Below are positions 53,036 through 64,000 of a DNA stretch of 64,000 nucleotides, piece after piece. The stretch covers positions 1 to 64,000 of the forward strand of contig BCJX01000009.1 of the NCBI GenBank assembly GCA_001600415.1, read 5' to 3'. The notes beneath the pieces are model-generated. The model was given only the letters and a program-made list of their open reading frames with translations. It searched no databases and was not told the origin of the DNA. Within the stretch, counting starts at the first letter, position 1, and every line of letters begins with the position of its first letter. The stretch comes from Pascua guehoae (Eukaryota; Basidiomycota; Tremellomycetes; Trichosporonales; Trichosporonaceae). Both the position numbers and the translations under genes were made by a program.

Positions 53036-54077
53036 TTGCGGGGGATCCGATGAGGGGCAAGAAGGGTGGTGCGAGGCGGAGTGCGGCAGAGTGGTCAGGG
53101 GTTGTCAGACTCGACAGCAGGAACCGACACCAGGGCACGGACACAGTGCACGGCACAAACTAATTGTACATAGCAGACGGGCGGGGTCGAGGAGCCACTT
53201 TCTCGACCTCTGCCCACGGACGAAGAGTGCAGAGCAGTTCTGGGACACTCGGCACATGTTGTAGAACGCTTTTGGGACTTGGGATCGTCGATCGTCATGT
53301 ATCCATGTGAATAGGTTGTGCAGAGACTGGGACTGGGGCTGGCTGGTGCTTGGCCAGCCGAGGGGCATGGATCCATCCCGACGCGGTCGCTCGTACGGCC
53401 CAGTTGCCGTGACTGATGGTAGGCTGACCACATGGCCCCAGGTGCACGGCGCGAGCTGCTGCCAATGACGCGATGACTACCCTTGCCGCCGGCGTCCTGC
53501 CCCACGCAGTCAACCTCGGGACGACGCGTGCCGAGACGCCTTATCGAGGCGACGCCGCGGGTGCGGCCTTGAACGCCCAGGGTGCTTTGCAAGTCTGCTT
53601 TGTGGGCCTCAAGGGTCAAATACCTCCGACATACCAGTCGTCGTGCGTCGGTGGTGGTGCGGCCTGGTCATGTGGTCTATCATCCTTGTCCAGGTGCGGT
53701 CATTGTCGACCCGTAGGCGCCAGGCTTGTACGGCGCGGTCATTGTCGACCCGTGTCGTCAGGCGCGCCCATTGTCAGCCTTGTACCCCGCGGTCATTGTC
53801 AGCCTTGTCATGTGCAGCTCTGAACCCCCCCGCGGTCAGTGACGTGAGACGACGTATCGCACAAACCGAGATCTCGAGCGACGTAGACGCCACTATCCCT
53901 TGCCTGTTCGGATCGATCAATGCATACAACGGTTCGTACACGCCGCCCCAGGATGGGATGCGGGCTGTGGGGCAGATATGGACAAGAATGGGATGGGACG
54001 GGCGTGAGCGGGTGGGGAGTGTCTAGGGGTATAATGTCCGGTCGAGCGGGCATGTGCGTGCCAAAACGGCTCGACGC
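53036..54077. other. Intergenic between convergent GATA and MAPK genes
   Basis: 1.04 kb without a supported gene. Repeats of CGGTCATTGTC (A/G)(C/G)CC type recur at about 53697, 53738 and 53790 (GCGGTCATTGTC core), a degenerate 40-50-bp tandem array. Confidence 0.5.
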
Positions 54078-56395
<2,318 letters not shown>

Positions 56396-57787
56396 GGTGG
56401 ATGCGCGCGTGTGTGCGTGTGTGTGGGTGGGAGGAAGAGTGAAGTGTGGAGAGTGAAAGAGTGAAAGTGGAGAGATGGCAAGAAGGGGTGGGAGGAGTCA
56501 AGGAGAGACAAAGTGGCGTAGACGGCGAGTGGGGTTGGCGTGTGGGGTGCCGGATGAATGGTGGGTGCGGGGTGAGGGTGGGGGTGGGGTGGCAGTCGGT
56601 GCGAGTGTGCGGGTGTGTTGGTGCGGTGTGGTGAATAAAGGTTGAATGAACAACAACAAAAGGACAGTGTCGTCAAAAGGAGAGTAGACGAGCAAGAAGA
56701 GTGGGGTGAAAGTGTGGGGCGATTGGGTGGGGGGGGCGTTCGAAAGAAGGCAACAAATGTCTGTCCCTTTTGTATCCCGTCTCAAACCAAAGTATACACC
56801 CCCCCCCCCCCCATGCATGCAACCACCCACATTCGTCTACTCGTACACATGACAAGGTAAAATGCAGTGCAGCCCAGTGCAAACCGTGTGCATGCATGCG
56901 GCTAGACTGATACAGGGACCCCTCAACTCTGACCCCTCTGGCTTCAGATACCACCGCCACCGGGGACGGCGGGACGGCTGCAGTGCCGACAGCGTGCATC
57001 CACAGAGCATGGATGCAGCGCGACTAACGAGGCCCTCTGTGGAGGGCCCAGTTCCGACGAGGACGGGAAACAGTCCAGTGCAGCAGCGCATTGGGGCCAG
57101 AGAGTAGAGAATGTAGAGGGCCAGGGGCAGAGACGCGTTTGTTGCGGGTCAGCCGCGTGCGTGCCGCGTTCCATTTGTCGTGCACGGCCAAAGACCAGAG
57201 GGAAAGACGAGGGGAGGCCATGACCATGGTGCCTAGGTACCGAGCCGACTGGGCCAAGACCACAAGTTGTAGCTCGACCTGTCCGTGCATGACACCCAAG
57301 GCGACATCTCACTTTCTTGACAGTAACCCAAAACGTAACCCCCCAGCCTTTACAGCACCGCCCTTTTCCACCCTTTCACCGCAATACCAAACACGACCGC
57401 GCGACCCCTCTAATAGGCCCCTCGTGCGCGTGTTCTAATACCCACCCACCCGCCAGACCCCGTCCAAACACCAACCAGCACTGCCTACCATTTACCCCTT
57501 GGTACACCCGCACCTGCCAGACCGAGCAAGTCCCCACTCTCGGTGATTTACTCCCCGCACCGCCAGAGCCTAGCCCCAGTCATCTGCTCTGGGCTAACCA
57601 CGTCTACTCCGCCGCCAGCCCAATTGCACAGCACGCTGCTCTCGGCCAACCACCATGCATCCCGCTGATACAAGACGCGTTTCAACCCCCAGCAAGGCGG
57701 TCCCCAATGCCGTGCACTTTACACCCCTGCAGCCTCATAAATCTTCTATAGCCCCTGCCTCGCTACGTTACCAGCACCCCGCCTACG
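56396..57787. other. 1.4-kb gap containing the MAPK promoter
   Basis: No gene. The MAPK-proximal 250 bases are GT/G-rich on the + strand (CA/CT-rich on the coding strand). A C14 run is at 56799-56812 and a CATGCATGC run follows at 56812-56820. Confidence 0.45.
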
Positions 57788-59971
57788 TTAGGCCCACTTG
57801 CTAGCCGCAAGCGGCCCGGCGAGCTTTGCCTTTTTGCTGCGCTCCCTCGCACCGCTCTTCCCCTCGTCTGCACCGCCGGTGTCGCCAGCATCACCACTGC
57901 CAGGCCGAACGGGTGACCGAGACCGCGACGACGACACCGCCTTGCGAGGAGACGTCTCATACTGCCCAGCCTTGCGAGGAGATGTGCTGCCAGACGTCTC
58001 AGCACGCTCACGTGCACGCGGCGGTGTGTCCGATGTCCTGCGACGCGGCGGCGTAGAGTCGTCGCGGCCCCGACGAGGCGGTGTGTCGTCATTGCCCGCA
58101 CGGGGGGGTGTGTCATCGAGCGCCCGGCGAGGCGGTGTGGGTGTGTCATCGCGCTGGCGACGAGGAGGGGTATCGTCACGAGAGCGACTGGGCGGTGTGT
58201 CATCCCGCCGACGCGGAGGAGTGTCGTCGCGGGCGCGGCGAGGAGGAGTATCGTCACGTGCACGGCGAGGCGGAGTGTCGTCACGCGCGCGGCGAGGAGC
58301 CGAGTCCTCGCGCGCACGACGAGGCGGAGTTACACTCGGGCTCCGACGACGACGAGGCGGGGGAGATGGTGACCGGCGGCGTGGGGGAGGCGACGGCGAC
58401 CGCCTACGTGGGGGCGGCGACGGGCGGCGTACAGGCGGCGGCGACCTGCTGCGTGGGCGTCCGCCACGAGCGCCGTACCCGTTGTCCCGCTCACGGTCGC
58501 GAAAGTCATCGCGCCGTCCATAGCCGCCGCCGTACCCGCGGTCCCGGTCGCGGTTGCCGCGGTCAAAGCGGTCGCCCCTGTCGCGCTCGTAGCGGTCTCC
58601 CCGGTCGTAGCGGTCAAATCGGCCACGGTCACGATCACGGTCGTCGAACCGGCCGCCGCGGTCGCGGTCGTCGAACCGCCGGGGTGGTGGGCCGGAGCGG
58701 TAGCTGTCGTCGCGATCGCGGTAGCCGCCTGCGCGGAAGGGGTCGACTTCCTGGCTGTCAGCATGGGCGGAGAATGTGGGACATTCGAACTCGCGAGCCG
58801 TAAAAGTCTGGGCCACGGCCACGACAGTAGCCCTGCCGCCAGCCATCGTTACCATGCCTCTGTCATGCATGTCACGATCTTTCACGCCTGAATGCCACGT
58901 GTAGATAAGAGACAGATAGGGCTCGTGCCGATCCGGCCATGCAGATCCCACAAGGGTTGTCGACTGAAACATGAGACACGACACGACACTCACCCCTTTT
59001 CCCCCGCCGTCACGCGATGCGAGTGCATCCGCACGCAAGCGCATCTGGTCGTCGAGGTTGTCCGGGGGCCCGGCACGTTGTTGCGCCTCGAGCTCCTTTT
59101 TCTTGGCTTCGATAAACTGGGGTATCAGCGGTGCAGGCATGCAGGCATGCAGGTGGCGTGGGCTTGGCGTGCATGGTGATGAACAAGCAGGCAACCCAAA
59201 GGCTGAGGACAAGCGCCCCCCGGCGCAAACACCCATTGGCCCTGCCGTCGCCGATAAACACCACGCCACTCACTTCAGCAGGCACGCCGCCGACCGTCCT
59301 CTGCGCAGACAGGAGGAGCTTCCACAGCTCGTCCATGAACGCCGCCGCGCCGTACTTGTCCATGAACCCGACGAGCGCGACCTGCATCTTCTTCGGATCG
59401 GGAATCTGGGCGACGTTAGCGACACGGCTCAGCCCAGGGCATCAGAACCCCGCGCACGCCCACGTGGTCTCTGGTGTACTGCAGCAGAACAACACCAGTG
59501 ACAAGGCATGGACACGCGCGTGAACTGCACCCCACACAGGCACACCCACCGGCTTGTCCTTGTCCTCGAGCATCGAGTAGACGTACTCGACGACCACGTC
59601 ATCTTCGACACGGATGAGCTCTGTTACCCGCTTGGCGATCCATGGGCGCAGCACCGAGAGGTTGACTTTACGCAGGTCGACCTGGGATGGTCAGCGGCGC
59701 GTCGGCGATGCGAACGGTCATGAACGAAGGGAAGGAGAGGAACACGAGCAACGGTCGATGCCATCGCTGTAGCAGCACACCCAACTCGTCCCTGTCTTTG
59801 ACAGGACGCTGATACTATCCATGCCATCCCTCTGTCACAACTCCGGCACCCCACCCCACCCCGCTCTGAACACACCTTGTCGCTGAAATGAGCAGGGAAC
59901 TTTGTCGCCTTGATGCTCGCCGCCTCCTTGTCCTTGAACCGCCGGTCCTGGTTTACATCCGCGCCGCGCAT
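57788..59971 (-). CDS. SRRM1: SRRM1/SRm160-like PWI and RS-repeat splicing protein, 481 aa
   Basis: Five exons, all in phase 0: 59971-59876, 59681-59550, 59405-59274, 59116-58994 and 58750-57788. The N-terminus is a PWI domain: DVNQDRRFKDKE, KATKFPAHFSDKV, LSVLRPWIAKRVTELI, EYVYSMLED, PDPKKMQVALVGFMD and ELWKLLLSAQRTVGGVP, the order found in SRm160. A linker (EAKKKELEAQQ) leads to an Arg/Asp/Gly-rich region and then long RS/RD repeats: PSPPPRRRSPSPPPRRR followed by more than eight copies of a RARDDTPPR unit. Known role: splicing co-activator that binds RNA through PWI and its basic flank and links SR proteins. The start at 59971 fits the family length; CTGACAACAG directly upstream suggests a 5' UTR intron. 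Confidence 0.85.
58000..58330 (-). repeat. Coding minisatellite for RARDDTPPR units
   Basis: At least eight imperfect 30-33-bp repeats encode RDDTPPRRA-type units in the C-terminal part of the SRRM1-like gene. Third positions vary more than first and second, which suggests selection on the protein repeat. Confidence 0.7.
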
Positions 59972-60816
59972 ACCTGTTGTCAGCTGCAAGTCGGGATCGT
60001 CCAGACCCACTGTCCGCCATGATGGGCAAGTTTCTTGGTGGCGGAGTTGGGAAGAAGTGGTGTAAAGATGGAACCCAGAGCAAGGTCGCAGTTTGTGATG
60101 CAACTTGTGCAGAGTGGAGGAACGGGTGAGCCCAACCTCTGAAAGTCAGGACGGACGGTGACGGAATCAAATTGGGCAGTGGCCATAGGGGCGCGGTGCC
60201 TGAACCGTGCGGCCTTGTGGGAACGATTCACCCACGAGTTCTCTGCTCTAGACGCGTCCAAAAGCACTGCATGGAGGGGTCGAAGGGTGGGATGAGTGTG
60301 GGCTGAAGGAAGTAAATAGAAAGGGCCAGGATCGTGAAGGGCGGGCAAGTACCCGTGTTCACGGACAACCTCATTGGCCTCATTACTCACTTCATTCGGA
60401 TGAGGGCACCCATTAATCACGAACATGCTCATCCCCATCTCTCTCCAGTTTCGTTTGTACTTACCAACATTCTTGGAATATGTCCTGCAAAAGAACAGGG
60501 GCAGATGCCATTAATTTTGCGTCGTCGAAAGGCAACGACTATGGTTCTGGCATTCGTCCCCAGTGTCAACCACCCAAGAAAATTGCCAAAATTGAAGCAG
60601 AAATACCCGCATTTGTGATCGTCCTGGTGCCGACGCGCCCATACAATCTCTTGGCCCCGTCTCCCAGATCCGTCTGGCCCATATCGCCCCCAACCCCCTC
60701 CCAGAGCCCAGTACGCACAAGCAAGAATTCATTTCAAGGGGATACGGTCCCGGCCGAGGTTCTAACGAAAAAAGCAAAATTATTATATCCAAACCTCAAC
60801 CACGTCCCGAGGGACA
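59972..60816. other. Intergenic between tandem minus-strand genes
   Basis: 845 bp holding the SRRM1 promoter/5' UTR and the mucin gene's 3' flank. A second ATG frame near 60026 (MADSGSG...) and another near 60186 (MATAQFD...) exist but do not join the PWI frame with good sites. Confidence 0.45.
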
Positions 60817-63267
60817 CTACGCAGCCATGGCCTTCACGAGGCGCCGCTTGCCGACGGTGCGCTTGCACTTCTTCTTCCCGCCAGTCCCCCGGTAGGACGC
60901 GCTGGAGCTCGCACAGGGGCACGGGAGCGTCTTGGTGACCGTGACGGGGACGGGGTCGGTGCCGGGGTTCTTGGGCGGGTCGGAGGGGTCGGAGGGGTCG
61001 GAAGGGTAGACCGGGTCGGACGGGTACGTGGGCTTGGGCGGGACGCTGGGCGTGGGGGACGACTTGCACGTCGTGCACTTGGGCTTGGGGATCTTGCCCG
61101 TGCCCGTCGACGGCGGGGTCGTGCCAGGCCTGCACGTCGTGCACTTGGGGTCGTTGGGGGGCACCTTGCCCGTACCGGTCGACGAGGGGGGGATCGATCC
61201 GGTCTGGGTCGCCGACGTGCCCGGGGGGGTCGTCTTTGGCGTCGTCGTGCCCCTGCATGTCGGGCACGCGGGGTCGCTGGGGTCCGAGTCGCTGGGGTAG
61301 GGGCCGCTGGGGTCGGCGGGATCGCTGGGGTAGGGGTCGCTGGGGTAGGGGTTGCTGGGGTAGGGGTTGCTGGGGTACGGGTCACTGGGCGGTACCTTTC
61401 CGGACGGGGTCCCCGACGGGGGCCTCGTGCCCGGCGTGGTGCCAGAAGGCGTCGGGGTGGTCTCGCTGGATGGGCACGGGCTCGTCGACGGGTCTACAGT
61501 AGTAGACGGCGTGACGTCCGGAAGGGTACCCGTGCCCGACGGCGTGGTCTCGCTGGACGGGCATGGGCTCGTCGACGGGTCCACAGTAGTAGACGGGTCA
61601 ACAGTAGTCGACGGGTCGCCGGTAGTAGACGGCGTGACGTCCGGAAGGGTACCCGTGCCCGACGGCGTGATGTCCGGACGGGTTCCCGTCCCCGACGGCG
61701 TGGTCTCGCTGGAGGGGCACGGGCTTGTGGAAGGCGTGACCGTGCCCGACGACGAGGGGTAGGACCCGGGGTCAGTCGAGGGGTCATAACCCGGACCAGA
61801 AGACGATGGGTACGCCGGGCCAGAACTCGAGCTCGTGGACGGCACAGACCCAGACTGGTGGCACTTTGTGCACGGCGTCTTGCTGGGATCCGATGCGGAC
61901 GCGGACGGCGAGCCAGACGTCTGGCTTTCGGTGCATGATGTCGAGCTCACGGAGTCTGAACCGCTCGGGTACGATGTGGCACTCGTGGCCGAACCAGTCG
62001 CCGAGGGGCCGCCCGAGGTCGCTGAGCCGGTGCCGCTCACGTCGTCCGAGCACAGGGGGTACCCCGAAGGCGGCGCACTGCCCATGGCGTTCCAGGGGAG
62101 ACACGAGGTGGCGCTCTGCGATGGCCCAGACACGCTAGGGTTGCTGGCCGATCCCGAGGGACCGTCAGAGGAGCCGCCGGGCACAGCGACAGACGCGCCG
62201 ATGACAAGCCCGCCGGTGTCTCCGGAAGCGGCGGATGGGTTGGAGGACGCAGTAGCAGACGGGCTACCAGACCCCGTGGCCGACATGCCCGAACGCGTGG
62301 CTGAAGCTCCTGTACCAGTTGCTGATGGGCCCGAGGCCGTGATGGAAGGGCTGATGGACGAGCCCGTGGCCGTGGGAGTGACGGTGCTGCCGGAGATGGT
62401 GGACGTGGCGCCGCCGCCGCCGTTGGTAATCCTGTCGACAGTGCCATACGACTCGGCGCCGGTCGGGAAGGAACCGACAAAGCTCGTCTCGTAGCAGGTA
62501 GCCGACATGGAGGTCGATGTGGCCACGCCCTCAATGTGGGTAATGTTGATCTCGACGCAGCTCCGGAGCTTGGCGTTGCCCGGGATATAGGTGCCGTACG
62601 GGTCGGAATAGTTGAAGAGGACTGCCGCATAGTGGTCCACTTCCGTGTCGTCGCCCGCCGTATACTGGAACCCGTACGCCGCGACGCGGCTGCCGTCGAT
62701 GCCGTGCTCGGTTGACTTGCCAGTATTGTCAATCTCGCCGTTTTCGTCAAAGTCTCCAGCGTCGTAGACCCCAAGGGTCTTGGTGTAGCACTTTCCATTG
62801 CCTACGTCTGAGTCGTGGCCCTCGGAGGTGGTGGCGTCCAGTCCCAGGGTGATGCAGCTAATCATCTCGAGCTGGTCGGCCTGGTACACGCCGTCGGAAT
62901 CGTCGTACGAATAGTTAAAGTAGACACTGCCGGTGATGGTAGTGTCGGGCTCGCCCGCATCGTGGATTTCAAACGTGTCGTGCAGGTCTCCAGACGCGTG
63001 CACGGCCTTGCGCGCGCCGGGGAGGTCGGTCGACGACGACGAACTGCTACCGGTAATGTTGGCGGTTGCGTAGACGTCGTCGTCGCGGGGTTCGACGTTG
63101 CGTCGGTGCTGAAGGGGATCTGCCCTGTTAGTATCGCCCTAGGCAAGCGAGTTGTTTTACTACGCACAATGGAAGCCAAAGGGGGCGTCGCCGTGGGGCG
63201 GCTGGTAGTTGGCCACCACGGGACCGACGAGCAACCCGAGACTGAGTACGAGAGCTTCCACACGCAT
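60817..63267 (-). CDS. Secreted mucin-like Ser/Thr/Pro repeat protein, 800 aa
   Basis: Two exons: 63267-63168 and 63119-60817, with a 48-bp intron (acceptor GGGCAG). It has a signal peptide (MRVEALVLSLGLLVGPVVA) and an HRR site for Kex2 at about residue 40. The N-terminal domain (about 60-235) is folded-looking and has internal symmetry: a TITGSVYFNYSYDDSDGVY / LEMISCITLG block is echoed by DHYAAVLFNYSDPYGTYIPG / AKLRSCVEINIT. The rest is Ser/Thr/Pro/Gly-rich: CTKCHQ, PTCRGTT, CTTCRPG and CTTCKSS cysteine pairs are spaced along it, with YPSNPYPSDP and TLPDVTPSTT repeats. The C-terminus is basic (KKKCKRTVGKRRLVKAMAA) with no hydrophobic GPI tail, so it is likely secreted or linked to the wall another way. 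Family unknown; adhesin or wall glycoprotein is inferred. Confidence 0.82.
61323..61730. repeat. Coding minisatellites in the mucin gene
   Basis: Four 15-bp units near GCTGGGGTAGGGGTT (61323-61382) encode YPSNP/YPSDP. Further on, 61441-61730 holds block repeats of 15-100 bp around GTAGTAGACGGCGTGACGTC and GGTCTCGCTGGACGGGCA. Some copies are nearly identical, so recent expansion is likely. Confidence 0.85.
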
Positions 63268-64000
63268 GGTGGTAGGTGGTTATAAAAGAGAAAAGAGCGT
63301 GGGTGTGAAAGAATGAAAGCGAGTGGCAGTACTGCTACTACTGCAGTATGGATGGGAGGTTTTGGGAGAAGAGAATCATGGCGTCTAACACTCCTCGGTC
63401 GCGAGTATAAGTACCACCTCGGGGACACTCACCAACGCGCGCCGACGACTCCAAGAACGCGTTCAACAACGCGTCGCAGACCTTTCAGAGTTCGTTGTGG
63501 AGCGCTGAGTGTAACAAGGCGTCGTAAATGCTGTCATATCGGGGCCTGGTGGTCACCTCTCGGGTTCCAGCTACGCGTTGCCGACATTGCAAGCGTTGGA
63601 TCCAGCGCCCCGCTCGCTCCAACACGCTGCCAAGTAACTGGAAACACGACGCGTCTTACTGGTTCAGGAACATTGGACCTCAACCCCAAAGTCGACCAAC
63701 ATGGAGGCACCGTCATCCGTTGGGAATCAGCATTGCCGTAGCCTACATGTCAGTTGGAGCCGTTCCTTGCAACCAAGTTGCCAAGTGCAGGAACCGTCAA
63801 CGTCCTTGTAGAGGCCCAACGTTTCAAACACAAAACGTGCGGGTAGCTGATGATTGCCTCCGGTTCCTGAAACAACCACAGTCGCGATTAGGTACAAGGT
63901 ACCACCGACCGACCTCGACACGTTGTATTTAGAGTGCGAAATTAAATCCTCGCTCGATAGAGTTGCACTACTTGGAGTGAATCCGAGGAGGGTAGCTTCC
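63268..64000. other. Upstream region of the mucin gene to the window edge
   Basis: No supported gene. A TTATAAAAGAG sequence at about 63280-63290 reads CTTTTATAA toward the mucin start, but lies only ~15 bases upstream, too close for a usual TATA box. Confidence 0.4.

Noticed and set aside
60026..60190. Extra N-terminal exons for the SRRM1-like gene (MATAQFD..., MADSGSG...)
   Set aside because: No donor/acceptor pair joins them to the PWI frame; the GTTGGG and GTATGC donors would give wrong phase or introns under 30 bp.

Overview
This window is the left end of a nuclear chromosome from a GC-rich basidiomycete yeast, most likely a tremellomycete near Trichosporonales/Cryptococcus. Bases 1-36 are C-strand telomere repeats of the (TTAGGGG/G)n type. 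Almost every gene is broken by short GT-AG introns, typically 34-60 bp, with CTAAC/CTGAC-like branch sites 5-20 bases before the acceptor. Gene content (ESCRT-0, ALG9, PIG-H, TRPY channel, a Kss1-type MAPK, SRm160) is fungal. All gene models were spliced by hand from donor/acceptor sites and reading-frame continuity, so individual exon edges may be off by one alternative site.

Layout. 1-4.6 kb: subtelomere, with a telomere, degenerate repeats, an intron-containing charged low-complexity gene fragment (-) and possibly one small + strand gene. 4.9-8.9 kb: a secreted GH128-type glucanase and a bitopic membrane protein, both +, the second with a 60-base poly-C run inside an intron. 9.2-9.7 kb: a broken gene. 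10.7-14.2 kb: a large type II membrane protein joining an NAD-dependent sugar epimerase to a GT47 exostosin glycosyltransferase (-). 14.2-16.3 kb: non-coding, holding a 144-bp element with 40-bp inverted ends. 16.3-18.7 kb: YVC1 (-). 19.6-23.0 kb: two convergent alpha/beta hydrolases. 23.3-26.1 kb: HSE1 (-). 26.5-30.2 kb: an unrecognised 1081-aa protein with CxxC clusters (-). 30.9-32.2 kb: PIG-H/GPI15 (+). 33.2-35.8 kb: ALG9 (-), divergent from EMI1 (+, 36.1-37.1 kb) across a promoter with two CACGTG boxes. 37.6-39.3 kb: an 8-TM protein (-). 40.4-41.4 kb: a GPI-anchored wall protein (+). 42.2-44.7 kb: an EF-hand NADPH oxidase (-). 46.1-48.5 kb: mitochondrial seryl-tRNA synthetase (-). 50.5-53.0 kb: a GATA factor (+). 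54.1-56.4 kb: a Kss1/Cpk1 MAP kinase (-). 57.8-60.0 kb: an SRRM1-like PWI/RS splicing protein (-). 60.8-63.3 kb: a mucin-like secreted protein (-).

A theme is the cell surface and secretory pathway: N-glycan assembly (ALG9), GPI synthesis (PIG-H), a beta-glucanase, a GPI wall protein, a mucin, and the epimerase-GT47 fusion, which could both make and transfer a sugar. The strongest candidates for something not described before are that fusion protein, the EF-hand NOX in a yeast-like genome, the unknown CxxC protein, and the 144-bp inverted-repeat element. No tRNA, rRNA, CRISPR or complete transposon was seen.
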